From Hanleya hanleyi (taxonomy: Eukaryota > Mollusca > Polyplacophora > Lepidopleurida > Hanleyidae), in contig JAVTVY010017248.1 of NCBI GenBank assembly GCA_036873755.1, positions 1 through 64,000 of the forward strand: a stretch of DNA of 64,000 nucleotides, in the 5' to 3' direction. Shown in pieces: positions 1 to 11,252 of this stretch. The notes under the pieces were generated by a model, which did no database searches, was not told the DNA's origin, and saw only the letters and a list, made by a program, of their open reading frames with translations. The position numbers were made by a program, and so were the translations under genes. Each line of letters starts with the position of its first letter. The stretch's first letter is position 1.

Positions 1-80
1 AATACGGGTATATTCTCTTCGACCACCCTCGACTACTGACCAGTATCTTTCCCGGAGAAACCCACCACGTGTACGGGTAA
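1..80 (+). pseudogene. Polinton packaging ATPase, 3' end (copy A)
   Basis: The last codons match the end of the ATPase at 37063-37670, including the tail that reads ETHHVY before the stop. The fragment is cut by the window edge. Relative to the full copy it lacks about 20 bases shortly after the first codons, and it carries an in-frame stop just before the FPGETHH segment. The stop lies at 78-80. In Polintons this FtsK/HerA-type ATPase packs DNA into capsids; this copy is dead. The downstream gene order (core, second virion gene, minor capsid, pVI-like, major capsid) is the same as in copy 2, so the assignment rests on both sequence and synteny. Confidence 0.72.
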
Positions 81-87
81 AAATAAT

Positions 88-150
88 GTAAACACACCCA
101 CAGTGGCTCCTCCAGCTGGGGTGTGTATGTGATGAAGGGGGAAATAACAA
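88..150 (+). promoter_or_regulatory. Conserved 3'-UTR stem-loop (copy A)
   Basis: Right after the ATPase stop, ACACACCCA (92-100) can pair with TGGGGTGTGT (117-126) around a C-rich loop, followed by a G-rich stretch and an A-rich tail. The same arrangement follows the ATPase at 37673-37735 and occurs at 14019-14080 in copy B. It probably acts at the RNA level in 3' end formation or stability; this is inference from position and conservation. Confidence 0.45.
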
Positions 151-239
151 AATCCGAAAACGCCGTTCTTGTACATGTTGTCTTTTTAATCAACTAATAA
201 AATGGTTAGGGTTGGGGGTTCCAGCGTTCGTTGAGCAGG

Positions 240-575
240 ATGTTAGCTCGAGTACGGAAGCATGTTCCGACGCTCCGGGTACTGAAGACTGCCCCACCCA
301 ACTTGATTCGGACTATTGTACGTGACACAGAAACAGATCTCGTTTGCTGTCTGTGTGAGATCGGACTCAATATCTTAAAAGGGAACGTGCCACTGACTCC
401 GACTCAGAAGGCGAAGTTCGCCAAGTATAGGACAGGCCTCCGGACCCTGGCCTAGACGCGATTCTCTCAAACACAGAATAAAATATCTTACAGAAAGGCG
501 GGTTTCTCGGAGTCATTTTTGCGCCGTTGGCTGCCCCTGTGCTAGGTCCCCCATTGGGTGGACCCTTCGGTCGAC
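240..575 (+). pseudogene. Polinton small core/membrane-active virion protein (copy A)
   Basis: The start ATG at 240 aligns with the ATG of the intact relative at 37828. The N-terminal part is well conserved (RKHVPTLRVLKTAPP, then CLCEIG and LKGNVPLTP). A stop at 453-455 and later indels break the reading frame, but the DNA still matches the Gly-rich hydrophobic C-terminus of the relative up to about 575. The intact family member is a roughly 114-residue basic protein with a C-terminal glycine/alanine/leucine segment, found between ATPase and capsid genes in this element family. Its exact role is unproven; a core or membrane-active virion component is likely. Confidence 0.7.
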
Positions 576-592
576 AACGAACCACACGAAAA

Positions 593-1690
593 ATGGCCCT
601 GGTGGACCCACGCCTTCTTCAAGGCTACAGTCGCCGCACGCCATTCCACATACGGGGAAGACGAAGTCGATCAAGAGATGCAACAGATTCTACAACGCCA
701 CGAGTTCAGCGACAGTGAGAAAATACACCAGTATAATCAGACGCTTCAACGGTACATTCATGGGACAATAAAACCCTTGGACCAAGCCCAGCGGCAGTTG
801 CACAATCAGCGCAACGTGTACAACCAGCACCACTTGTCCCATAACCGACAACACCAGGTGTACCATCCCCAGCCCCGCAATAGGTGGCAGAGGAAGCATG
901 AAAGAACCTACACGCTCCAGTGGAGGGGTGGGCTATTGCTAAAACCATTGAAAGACAATCCGAACCTGGAATGAAAAAGGCGAGCTTCTGGTTCAAAACA
1001 AAGTGGTAGCCGGCACTCATAAGGTGGATTTTGTGAATGATCTGATGCGTCAACGCAGACCACAGGCGGCCCCGCCACAGGATTGAAGGCATTCGCTCAA
1101 GGGTTGAAAGACCTGCACTTGCCGCAAGAAATGGTCGGAGATTTTAACCCTATCTGGCCTGGGCTTTTTGGGACCTGTCCTGGCCCGGGGGACTGAAATG
1201 CCCCTACCCCTAATTATTTTTCTTATCCCTTGAGCTAGGGGGCTGAAACTTACCACATTATACCCTTGGGTCAAGCTCTACCAGAAAGTGTAAGCAAAAA
1301 TCCAAGCTGGCCACTTTGATGACGTCACAGTGACGTCATTTTCAAAAACGGCATTTTGGGTCTATTTTTCGGTCAGATTGTCCGATTTTCTGGTTTAGAA
1401 CAAAGTGGTAGCCGGCACTCATATGGTGGATTTGGTGAATGATCTGATGCGTCAACGCAGGCCACAGATGGCCCCTACAGGATTGAATGCATTCGCTCAA
1501 GGATTGGAAGACATGCACGTGCCGCAATAAATGGTCGGAGATCCTCAGCGTTGAGATTGGATGCAGCAGCAGACGCACGTGCAACACCCCGCAGACCACA
1601 CCCCTCGAGATCAATGACAGGGCATAAACCCGTGTGGCAATCACAACGTAGGCAACAAGCCCCGAGGAATGGAAAAACTTTTAAAACCAA
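593..1690 (+). pseudogene. Polinton virion-associated protein of unknown function (copy A), interrupted
   Basis: Starts at ATG 593 (MALVDPRLL), equivalent to ATG 38183 in copy 2. Shared landmarks include a segment with SDSEK and an acidic/Gln-rich stretch, then DLVNDLMRQRR-like DNA near 1435-1460 and a LEDMHVPQ-like segment near 1505-1525. Several frameshifts separate these blocks. A partial piggyBac-like MITE (1144-1390) lies inside the gene and is flanked by two imperfect copies of the same 150-bp gene segment (990-1142 and 1391-1542). No known domain is visible; the gene is recognised by its place between core and minor capsid genes. Confidence 0.62.
1144..1390 (+). mobile_element. piggyBac-like MITE, 3'-truncated copy
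   Basis: Begins TTAACCCTATCTGGCC, as do the copies at 2134 and 27884, and stays alignable to them through the 'gatgacgtcacagtgacgtcat' zone described by its two CRE-like TGACGTCA motifs. The right half and right terminus are missing. TTAA followed by CCC is the hallmark of piggyBac ends. Confidence 0.65.
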
Positions 1691-1699
1691 CCGGGGTGC

Positions 1700-3000
1700 A
1701 GTGTTTCCCAACAATACCTTAGCCCATAATGTCACACAACTGCCACATCCCTTACATCTTCCAGGACGTTGGGAATGTGGTCTAGTGTATATCGAATATC
1801 TTTACACGTGGTACAACGTGCAACATGTTACGGTGTGGTACAAACTCGTGTACTAAGCAACACCTATAACTTTACTCTTCCCGAAGGCCAGTACCATACA
1901 CCCAAAATATTTGTCCAGGCGTTGCGTAATCTCATCCAGATCTCGAGCCAGGGAGGTATCAATATCTTCTCGTTTGTGTATATGATCCACACGGAGTACC
2001 ACGAGTGGAACCACAAGTTCCTGATCATCCTGCAGAGTAATGTGACCGTAAGTTTCAGCAAGACGTTGAAGTGCACTGGAGACGGATAACTATGTCGGGT
2101 CCGGTCGGCCCCAGGGGAAGAGAATACTGGATCTTAACCCTATCTGGCCTGGGCTTTTTGGGACCTGTCCTGGCCTGGGTGGGGGGGGGGGGAGTTGAAA
2201 TGCCACCACCACCCCATAATTATTATTCTGACCCCTTGAGCTAGGGAGCTGAAACTTACCACACTATATTCTTGGGTCAAGCTCTACTAGAAAAATCCAA
2301 GATGGCCGCTTTGATGACGTCACATTGACGTTTAAAATCGACATTTTTGGGTCGAGTTTTCGGTCAGATTTTTCGTTTTTTTATTTATGCAATTTCTCCA
2401 CATAAACTGCCTGATAAATTAGTAAATATTAATGTGATATGAAATAAAATAGTTTTGCCCACTTTTCATCGCGGAAAAGCAGAAATTGTGAAGAAATATG
2501 ACAAAACCATCACTTTTCTGGTACCCCACGTGGCCGCAATTTTGAATTTACCCATGATCCTCAGCTCAGGGGTTGAGCAAATAGGCTCAAAATGACCCCA
2601 ATATGATAAACTATAAAGTCACGGAATTTCAACTCTCTATTTTTAGTCGTTCCGGAGATAGCGCAGAAAGTTTGGTAGGCGGGCCATTTTGCTCCCCCCC
2701 CCAAGGCAAGGTAGGGTTAAGGCTGGCTTGTATGGGCTCTATGTCTATTCAGAGGTGGTCACGTTGTCGGCGATATTAATGCGCCACTACTCCGCGTCTG
2801 TTCGGTACAAGGGGGCTACGAAGATCAGGTCACACAGACCTTTAACCACGTACTCTATCAGCTTGTGCGATAGATTGCCATCAGTGCCATCACCATCGAT
2901 TTAAGAGAGGACACCGGACAACACCTGGTATTCGAAATTGGAAAAGTGTTGGTCACACTTCATTTTCGACAAGCACGCTCTCCCAACTTTGTATAATAAA
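1700..3000 (+). pseudogene. Polinton minor capsid (penton-like) protein, copy A, split by a MITE
   Basis: Homologous to 39029-39817. The first residues (the LTLPSNSS segment of the relative) are gone; similarity starts at VFPNNTLAHNVTQLP near 1703 and continues through RWECGL and WYNV. A stop follows near 1855, and LPEGQYHTP is in another frame at about 1878. A complete piggyBac-like MITE interrupts the gene at 2134-2720. The C-terminal half resumes at about 2725 (GLYVYSEVV) and ends near 3000 with LHFRQAR-like coding just before the pVI-like gene. In Polintons this protein forms capsid vertices (single jelly roll, penton-like). The copy is clearly non-functional. Confidence 0.72.
2134..2720. 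mobile_element. Complete piggyBac-like MITE inside minor capsid gene
   Basis: The element is 587 bp including TTAA at both ends (2134-2137 and 2717-2720). The left end reads TTAACCCTATCTGGCCTGGG and the right end is its near-complement, CCAAGGCAAGGTAGGGTTAA, giving about 20 bp of terminal inverted repeat. It has no transposase ORF. TTAA duplication plus CCCT...AGGG termini is the piggyBac signature. Other copies lie at 1144-1390 and 27884-28450. Confidence 0.8.
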
Positions 3001-3001
3001 G

Positions 3002-3330
3002 ATGCATTACGAGTGCGATGCACACAATTATATGGACTATTATACCCAACAGTCTTTGCAGGTACAAGCATCCAACGAGGTGATGGGCTGGGGAATGTGC
3101 TAGGGAGCATCGTCAAAACCTTCCTGCCACTGGGGATGCGCGGGGTGAAAGCGTCGGAAAACAAGCTGGGAGATGCGTTCAGTGGTGTTCCAATCCGAGG
3201 AGCACTGAAACGCCAGGCCAAAGAAGCAGGAGGGTTCTAGGTCGCCAAAGCACAACGCACCGTAGGGAATAAAAGGCCTGCACCACCACCGAGATTGCGC
3301 ACCAGACGACGACCGACCTAGCGAGAAGGC
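3002..3330 (+). pseudogene. Polinton pVI/pX-like minor virion protein (copy A)
   Basis: ATG at 3002 opens with YECDAHNYMDYYTQQ, matching the start at 39817. The protein then shifts frame: the basic, Gly-rich GLGNVLGSIVKTFLPL segment is readable in the frame open over 2938-3240, with a stop at 3238-3240. Downstream DNA still matches VAKAQRTVGNK of the relative. The family is a short basic, amphipathic protein placed just before the major capsid gene, reminiscent of adenovirus pVI/pX cement or membrane-lytic proteins; the analogy is inference. Confidence 0.65.
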
Positions 3331-3344
3331 ACATCGAAGACCCA

Positions 3345-4051
3345 GAATATCTTTGCTTAAACATGTTATTCATCCACGCCGGGTTCTGCCCTTCTACCAA
3401 CAGTGAATTTGATTTATTGACCGTCCCACCGAGGCAGACCACTGCCGAACAGGGATTATGAGTTATTATCCAGCATTATTAGGGATTATGATCCAGCATC
3501 AATTAAACAGGTCCTATCGAGTTCACCATCAGCAATGCGGATAGGCTCTGTGGATTTATCCCATAGATACTTGTATGTGAACGCCAAGATCGTCACGGAG
3601 CCTACCCACGATGGCTTCAGTATCGTCGATCGTGCAACGGTAAGCCCAACGAATCTCTGGCTGCACCAGGCGGAGGTTTTTCTCAGGTTTTCTTGAACAC
3701 GATCTCCATTAAAATCCGATTGATACGGGCGCCCACGACCTTCGCCTTGATAGCCACTAGCGTAGTAGGGCACGCAGCTGATTATAAGATTGTCATCCAA
3801 GACGCAGTCCTGTACGTCCGAAAAATGAAACCGAATCCATCCGTCCAATTGGGGCACCTCAAAGCCTTGGAGAAAACACCAGCTCAGTACCCTATCCGAA
3901 GTGTGCGAGCCAAAGTGTTCTTTGAGCCTGCCGGGAATATGAGCGCCAACAAAGAAAACTTGCTCTTGGAGAAACTGCCCAAGCGATTGGCACTGGCCTG
4001 TGTGGAGAGTACCAGTTTCAGCGGAGCCTACCCAGAGAACCCTTTTGACTC
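3345..4051 (+). pseudogene. Polinton major capsid protein, 5' part (copy A)
   Basis: Matches 40192-41090 of the capsid gene at copy 2 in several frames. Landmarks are the EFTISNAD-like DNA near 3520, NLWLHQ near 3655, then a long open stretch from 3693 with IKIRLIRAPTTFALIATS, HLKALEKTPAQYPIR and SGAYPENPFD. About 245 bp present in copy 2 (40483-40727) are missing at about 3695. The gene breaks at about 4051 and resumes at 17650 after a 13.6 kb insertion. This is the double-jelly-roll hexon-like protein of Polintons, a family often labelled F54H12.2-like in animal gene sets. Confidence 0.8.
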
Positions 4052-4569
4052 TTAGGCGAGCGGCGATTTGCAAAAAAAAACGCCTTATTTTAGGAGTAAA
4101 ATGCACGGCCACATCCTATGCCATTTGAAAGCTTATTTTATGTACTTTTTTGTTAGACCGGATGTGGTCTTGAAATATATCCATTCAAACGACCCGATGT
4201 CGAGTCTTATCGTCACGAAAAAGGAAAGGGAGTGGATTTGCTTTAGTGTTAATAACTTTATTAATTTTACACCAATACACAGTAGTGAAGTAGCAAATAT
4301 CTTTCCATTAAACGGGGAATCGATTGATAACAGTTATGTTAAGCTCTCTTGATTCTTGACGTCACACGGGGGTCATCTTCAAATTCCCAGTGAAATATTT
4401 TCTAAATACACAATTATGGTTTCTTTACTAAGTTATTCAATATGAATATGAATCACTTTTCCTGGAATTAATGTTTCAAGATACGAAATACCTGGTAGGC
4501 TTATTTTATCGACCCCCTGGATAAAATGTAAATAATTTCAATAGTCATCTACTATCTCTCCTCCAATCA

Positions 4570-4622
4570 AATAGTTGAAAACGACGTTAAATCCTACTCA
4601 CTCACTCACTCACTCACTCCAA
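4570..4622 (+). repeat. ACTC-tailed short interspersed repeat inserted in the LINE endonuclease
   Basis: 'gttgaaaacgacgttaaatc' followed by five ACTC units interrupts endonuclease coding between the YRPPG block and the GDFNID block. The same core is seen at 50765-50812 and, on the minus strand, at 31075-31140. It looks like the 3' tail of a gastropod SINE-like family. Confidence 0.55.
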
Positions 4623-4879
4623 TGAAATAATATCGAAAACAACAAGTGTGTTTTGATGGGTGATTTTAATATCGATCTTTTTAAAACCGATCAACACGGG
4701 CCAACCAAGGAATTTCTTAAAACCCTGAAATCCCATTATTTCTTTCCCCAAATTACTAAACCGATAAGAGTCCGATCCCGCTCAGCAACTCTAATTGATA
4801 ACGTCTTTATTAACTTTCACCGGGAAAATCTGTTATCCGATATCTTTCTAACTGACATCACTGATCACTTCCCAGTATC

Positions 4880-5110
4880 AGCGATACGGATTTGATATTT
4901 TGGAACATCATGATGTCTTGCCGGCATCATTGAAAATTGTTGACCGCTTCTCTCTTGCAGGAAACAAGCCTATGTTTATGTATACTTTGTCTTTTTGAAT
5001 TTGGTGCTAATACTGTTATATGGAAATGGAATAGGTCTTTGGATTATGGACGCGGATATTCTCTAATGGACGACGGCTGGATTATGAATGACGGACTAGA
5101 CGCTTGTAAT
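4880..5110 (+). repeat. Dispersed repeat inserted in the LINE (copy 1)
   Basis: The first ~100 bp (cagcgatacggatttgat... to the run ending cttgcaggaaa) recurs at 10198-10305 with about 90% identity. It separates LINE endonuclease from the linker before reverse transcriptase, so it is a later insertion. No coding capacity is evident. Confidence 0.5.
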
Positions 5111-7499
5111 TCCATATTCTGAAAACCAGTTACAGCGGTACACCAGTTGAACACAGTATCACGAACCGTAAATTTACAAATGAACAAAAGGAAAGATTTA
5201 TCCAAACAGTCCGGGACAGTGACTGGAATGAAAATGAGCACGATGGCACTGACCCCAGCTTGACCCTGGAAAACTTCGTTATAAAATTTACAAACATATA
5301 TAATGATTGCTTCCCTCTGACAACTATTACAGCCTCAAATATAGAATATACAAAAATAAATTAAATCGCATTATACGTGCATCCAAGAAGCAATATTTCG
5401 ATCTGAAATTTAATAAAACCAATCAAGATATAAAGGGCACCTGGAAAACAATAAACCAGCTGATGAACAGAAACAAATCAACTCAAATGCCAAAGACATT
5501 TCAAGTAATGAAACAATTGCCACTAAATTTAATGCGTATTTTAGTACAATAGCATCAAGGCTAGATTCCGAAATACCTAAAACTGACATCAATTTCAGAA
5601 CGTATCTTGATACTCGAGTTCCTAATGATTTCCATTTCTCTCCAGTAACCCCAGAAATTGTTAAAACTACACTAATGAATATGAAATCAGCCGCACCTGG
5701 GTTAGATGATATCCGGATGTCACTTGTGAAATTAGTGTCTGCGCCGAGCCTCTTACTTTAATTATGGAACTTTCCTTTTCCTCTGGTATTGTCCCTGACG
5801 TCTGTAAATCTGCTAAAATAACACCCATATTTGACGTCTGGAAATCTGCTAAAATAACACCCATATTTAAATCTGAAGACCAATCAATTCTGTCGGACTG
5901 TAGGCCAATATCTATCTTACCGTGTGTTAGCAAAATACTTGAGAAGCCTGCTGCTACGATGATAATTTTTAGAAGCAAATGATGTAATCTAAAAAAATCA
6001 ATATGGTTTAAGGGCCAACCACTCTACTTCCATGACTGCGTGTACTTTGTATGATATACTCGCATCTGCAAAAGAATCTAAAAATTTCAGTATTGTATCA
6101 TTCTTAGACCTATCCAAAGCTTTCGACACCATGAATCACAATATTCTTCTCTCTAAGCTAGAACATTATGGATTTCGTGAACAGTCAATTAGTTGGTTTC
6201 GCAGTTATCTGACAAATAGGTCACAAACTGTAGTCTATAATGGCAGTTCCTCAAATTGTCTACCTGTTGAAATCGGGGTTCCTCAGGGATCAATTCTAGG
6301 ACCCATACTCTTCCTTATATACATAAACAACTTGAATAGAGCTACAGAATTATTCTCTTCGCTGATGATACTAGTACTGTCTATTCTTCTGAACACCTTG
6401 CTGACACCATTAAAATCATGTCTGAGGAATTACATAAAATACATAACTGGTTCTGTTGTAACCGTCTATGACTGAATATAAAGAAAACAAAGTATATTAT
6501 CATTAAGCCAAATAGCCGAAAGCGATCAATCGATAATGTCGAATTAGCTATTTCTGGACATCAAATTGTGTCAGTAAATTCAAGTTTTTGGGCGTCTTTT
6601 TTAACGAGGAACTAAACTGGAAATCACATATAAATTATATCTGTAATAAAATTTCACGAAATATCGGAATCATTAATTACATAAGACATTCAATAAATAA
6701 GAAAACATTATACATATTATACTACACATTGATATTCCCTGATTTGTCTTACTGTAACCTTCTCTGGGGGAATATATATATCACTCATTTGAATCCGCTA
6801 ATCATGTTGAAGAAACGAGCATTGCTAAAAAGCTAGACCATACCTTACCATTATTTATAAAATTGAAAATTCTACAGCTACCCAAATTAAATATGTACGC
6901 ATGTCTGTTGATGGTGCATAAATTTATGCACCACCCAGAATTACTACCTTTAAGCTTCCAAATTTACTTTACGAAACAATCAGATATACACCGTTACCAA
7001 ACTAGAAGCCAAAATTTGAACCTTTACCGACCCATCTATAAATCAAACTTGTCATATCACAAAAACTAAAGGACCTCGAGAGTGGAACAAACTACCTTCT
7101 CTGATCAAATGTATCGAATCCACCTCTTTATTCAAATCCAAACTAAAAACATATCTACTAGAAATGTGAACCCCATTATCGTAACTAATGCTGGAAAGGT
7201 AAAATTATATTTTTTAAAGTCAATAGAGAGCTAATATTATTCACTAATCACCATATATTATAAAGTAAAGAAGAAATGTGTATTATAAACTATATATTCA
7301 TATATATATATAAACGCTACCCACTTGTCTTACAGGGATAGAACAAGCCCCCTGGGGTTTTATTCCCGCCAATCACTTTATTGCGTTGCATGTAGATTAT
7401 ACTGTTTGCTCAAATTTTGTAATAATTGATACCATATTTTTGTATATAGATGTTCATTTGATTGGTGAATAAAAAATTTCAATTCAAAATTCAATGTAA

Positions 7500-8020
7500 T
7501 GAAATTCAAATAATTGTGTCAAGTTCTTGCCACCGGTACTGTGTATCATTGCACGAATTGTAAGGCTATATAAGGTTTCTCGCTACAATAGAGAATAGAA
7601 TATGTGAACAGAAAGTATCTGTCAAAATTATACATTTTCAATGTCTACTAAGCGTTTATCTAAGATTGTCAAACATCTGACTTCAGCAATACTTGATAGA
7701 AATGTTTTATGACTTAATGAATATATTTCAGTGATTTCTTTTATCTCTTGTTAATTTTAAAGCAATGTCAAATGTTATCTTGATTATCGTTGTGGTCATC
7801 TCATAATTACTATTGCAATGTACATGTTTCCCCACAGTATGTTCTTGGTAATCTACCACATTTAATAGGTTTTGTCGATACAGTGTTCTATAAATTACTC
7901 TTTACAGGTCACTGATTTTCCATCTCTTGAAAATTTCAAAAATATTTAGATCATCTAAAATTAATATTAAAATAGTATGTTCTTGGAAGCCTACGTGTAT
8001 GGTTTAATATCACACAAGAA
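7500..8020. other. AT-rich stretch, no gene seen
   Basis: Follows the LINE 3' end. Open frames are short and no homology, hairpin or tandem structure was recognised. Confidence 0.5.
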
Positions 8021-8029
8021 AATGCCCAT

Positions 8030-8260
8030 AAACATACCCACTCTCCAGGTATGTTCTGACCCTACAACAGTCTGAGTATATAGGACATCACTATATGTAC
8101 TCATGTATATCAAAGCAGTTGTTTCGGATATTTTGGGAAGTATATCATCTGTATATCCCAAGCATAACTCTCAACAAGGGTCAAGCCTAATCATCAATAC
8201 AATTAATATTAATGATATATAATCTCCAATATTATGATCTCGCTTGTTCTGTGCTTCGTA
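8030..8260 (+). repeat. Inverted-repeat arm (left)
   Basis: About 200 bp from 'ataaacatacccactctcc' to 'cgcttgttctgtgc' reappear in reverse at 16590-16810, and the inner part appears again in reverse at 10915-10990. Shared blocks include 'gttgtttc.gatattttggga' and 'caagcc.aatcat'. This is probably a terminal inverted repeat of a DNA transposon nested in the 13.6 kb block. Confidence 0.55.
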
Positions 8261-8289
8261 CATATGTGCTGCTATACAGTATTATTATG

Positions 8290-9195
8290 CCCCCTCTAAT
8301 TAGAGCGGGGGCATATAGCGATCGCTTTGTCCGTCCGTCTGCCCATCCGCCCGTCTGTCCAACCGACTGTCCGTCCGAATTTCTTGTCCGTGCGATATCT
8401 CGGTTAATATTTGATGGATAGGATTGAAACCTGCATGGAATGTGACCAGCTTTTTCCGAGTTCCGGTATAATTTTCAAGAGTTATGGCCCTTTTTCTGAA
8501 ATCTCTGTGAATGGGACTTGTCCGGGCTGGATCTTGTTTAATATTGTATAGACAAGTATGAAATTTGCATGATATGTGGTCAGTGCCCCACAGTTGTGCA
8601 GCGTAAAGTTTCTCCCCGTTTCGCTTATATTTTTAAGAGTTATGGCCCTTTGTTCCTCAAATCTCCGTGAATTGGGACTTGTCCGGGCTGGATCTTGGTT
8701 AATACTGTATGGACAATTATGAAATTTACAGGGTATGTGGCCAGTGCCCTGTGGTTGTGCAGCGTGAAGTTTCTTCGCGTTCCGCGTATATTTTCAAGAG
8801 TTATGTCCCTTTGTTCATCAAGTCTTTGCGAAGTGGGACTTGTCCGGGCTGGATCTCGGTTAATATTGTATGGACAAGTATGGAATTTGCAGGATATGTG
8901 GTCAGTGCCCTGTAGTTGTGCAGCGTGAAGTTTCTCCGCGTTTCGCGTATATTTTCAAGAGTTATGGCCCTTTTGTTCTTGAAATCTTTTTGAGTTGGGA
9001 CTTGTCCGGGTTGGATCTCGGTTAATATTGTATGGACAAGTATGGAATTTGCATGATATGTTGTCAATGCCCCATAGTTGTACAGCGTGAAGTTTCTCTG
9101 CTTTCGGATATATTTTCAAGAGTTATGGCCCTTTGTTCATCAAACCTAAATGAATGGGACATATTTATTTGTCTAGGCTGGATCTCAGTCCATAA
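8290..9195 (+). repeat. 161-bp tandem repeat array with GCCCCC/GGGGGC hairpin head
   Basis: Begins with TTATGCCCCCTCTAATTAGA followed by GCGGGGGCATA and a run of (GTCC)-like 'tccgtccgtc' units. About five units follow; the landmark GGGACTTG lies at 8513, 8674, 8835, 8997 and 9156 (spacings 161, 161, 162, 159). Each unit contains 'tttcaagagttatggccc'. Long frames on either strand here are products of the tandem period, not genes. Similar gggggcata/gtccgtcc arrays are common in mollusc genomes. Confidence 0.8.
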
Positions 9196-9199
9196 CTGA

Positions 9200-10197
9200 T
9201 TTGGACTGGGTAAATGGCTATGAAATTGTTATTCCACTTTCCAAAACAGACCACATAGGTCCTGAAGTATGAAATTGCCCCAAAAAGAGTCAATTGGGTG
9301 CAAAATTCAAAGTTCACGATCGCTTCATAATTTCACCACAATATACTCTCAAGGAACGTAGGTCTCATAACCAGGTCACATTTTTGGATTTGGCGAAAGC
9401 ACCCGGGCGACCATCTTGCATCAAAATATTGTATTATTACTTGTTGGTCGATACTTGGAATATGTATTATGCGAGGCATCCGGAAAAAAGTGACTGAAAC
9501 AGAATTTTTATAATTATCCAAATTAGGCCTCCACAGACCAATACAGCAGAACAATGGCGGGGCAGTGTCAGATTAAAGCGGAAGGGGGGGGGGGGCATAC
9601 AATTGAGCAATATCTGATTGCTTCCTTGCTGTGTTACAGTTTCTTAATGGTGTCAGGGTAGAATTATCGCTTATGTTTCTGCTGTAGCGCTGTTTAATAG
9701 AGCTGTTTCTTCTAATGTCGACGGTAGTTTCCAAGATCCATACGGTCCAAGTTCTGCACAGAATTATTACTATTTTGTATCAAAGGTATCAGGACAGGAT
9801 TTTCGATTCTGGAGTTCTGTAGGTATTGAAATATATCAATCTCAATTCGAGATTTATCTGCTTTGCTCCATTTCATGAGTATGCTGTCTCTTTCAATCTA
9901 TTTAATGAACTTGTAAAAGAGGGCTATATCATCAAGCGCCGCCACTCGAGTTTTTCCAAATTTGACGATACATATCGCATGTTTATAGCAAAATACGAGA
10001 GTAGCGTGGAAGATCTTTGGCGGTATGCTTCGTAACTTGTGTCTAATTTCGCTTAACCGGGGGCTATAGGGGCCGTATGAACCTATGTCTTTCAAGATCC
10101 TCATAGTTTTCACATGAACAGTCACAATCAAAGCGTGACTGAGATACATCATACTCGAGATAACGACTTTACAACGTATATCATATGGATTAATAAT
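9200..10197. other. Non-coding stretch, no gene seen
   Basis: Contains a poly-G run at about 9584-9595 and only short unsupported frames. I see no recognisable domain on either strand. Confidence 0.45.
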
Positions 10198-10310
10198 ACT
10201 GATCAGCGATACGGATTGATATTTTTTTTATATTTTTGGAACAACATGATGTCTGGCTGGCATCATTGAAAACTGTTGATCGCTTCTGTCTTGCAGGAAA
10301 TCAGAGATTT
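10198..10310 (+). repeat. Dispersed repeat (copy 2 of the 4880 repeat)
   Basis: Runs from 'cagcgatacggattgat' to 'cttgcaggaaa', matching 4880-4975 with a short T-rich insertion. Confidence 0.55.
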
Positions 10311-10914
10311 TCTGTTTTGACACATTAACATACCCACGTTCCTGGCGTGTTTCAACCTTGAATACGAATTTTTCCTACGATTGGTCATATGTTCACCTGA
10401 TCTTGTTCGTATGTCTATCGTATAACGATTCTGGCATGAACCGAGACATACATCAGAATAATACCGCTGAGATCCAGACTGATATTAAAGTAGTAAGAAT
10501 TCTCTTTATCAACCGTGCCTAGACGAATTCCTAGCTACAGTTGACGACGGACTTCTAGTACAGAAGAGAGACAACAATAATGACGACTTGGCTGCACTAT
10601 AAGAAACAACGCTATTTAAGAATACACATAAAATGTGTAAATCCGATAAAATCGAATTGAGACTGATATTTTTCAATACCGGTACCTACAAAAGATCTTC
10701 ATGAGCGAAAATTTTATCCTGGCACCTCTGCTAATAAAACTGTAATGATTCTGTACAGAACTTTGACCTTATGTACCTTGAAAACCACAGAAGACGTTAG
10801 GAGAAATAGCACTGGTAAACAGTGTACACATGAAAAGTGTCAAAGCTGAGATTGGTATGTTTCAATACCTACTGCAGAAATATCTCTAGGAGCGATAATT
10901 CTGCCCTGACACCA

Positions 10915-10990
10915 TGTGCGAAACACGGAATAAGCGAGATCATATTATTGGGGATTATGTATCATAAATATTAATAGAACAGTCCCGAGA
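10915..10990 (-). repeat. Third copy of the 8030/16590 inverted-repeat family
   Basis: 'aataagcgagatcatattattgg' is the complement of 8222-8250, and 'aatagaacagtcccgagat' matches the minus strand of 16595-16615. Confidence 0.5.
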
Positions 10991-11252
10991 TGGAAGTCGC
11001 GAAACGACGTCATGACGCATGTGGCGTCACGCCAAAGTTAGGCAGCGAACGATTTCTAAACATTGAAATGCTGTATTATTTTATCCACGGAGATTTACAT
11101 GCGATGATTTGTGTTCGCAAATGCCTATTTAACTCCGAGACAATAACATCTTCAAAATTGTTTGGATATTTATTATTTTGAAAGCCACAATGATAATTAT
11201 TTTCCGGGTTTTGCAGTAGAGCCAAGGTTAAAGCATTACCCGGTGCTTAACC

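Larger units (their letters stand above)
4420..7490 (+). mobile_element. CR1/Jockey-type LINE, 5'-truncated and broken
   Basis: Endonuclease C-terminal part: YLVGLFYRPPG near 4488-4525, MGDFNIDLFK at 4656, ATLIDNVFINF and DITDHFPVSAI to 4890. Reverse transcriptase: SAAPGLDDI near 5690, SILSDCRPISIL near 5885-5925, SFLDLSKAFDTMNHN at about 6100, GVPQGSILGPILFLIYINNL at 6277-6336, and the catalytic FADD in a shifted frame near 6360. The thumb and C-terminal region continue to about 7165 (LPSLIK, then FKSKLKTYLLEM). The 3' UTR ends near 7490 in an AATAAA-containing, CAAAATTCAA-like tail. Insertions at 4575-4620 and 4880-5110, frameshifts, and a 36-bp in-frame duplication (about 5805-5872) show it is dead. 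Confidence 0.85.

Noticed and set aside
4068..4352. 94-codon frame after the capsid break
   Set aside because: Lies in the terminal repeat of the inserted element, AT-rich, no motif; its counterpart near 17.5 kb does not keep the frame.
8801..9067. Frame with an internally repeated peptide (NSILVHTILTEIQPGQVP)
   Set aside because: Direct consequence of the 161-bp tandem array.
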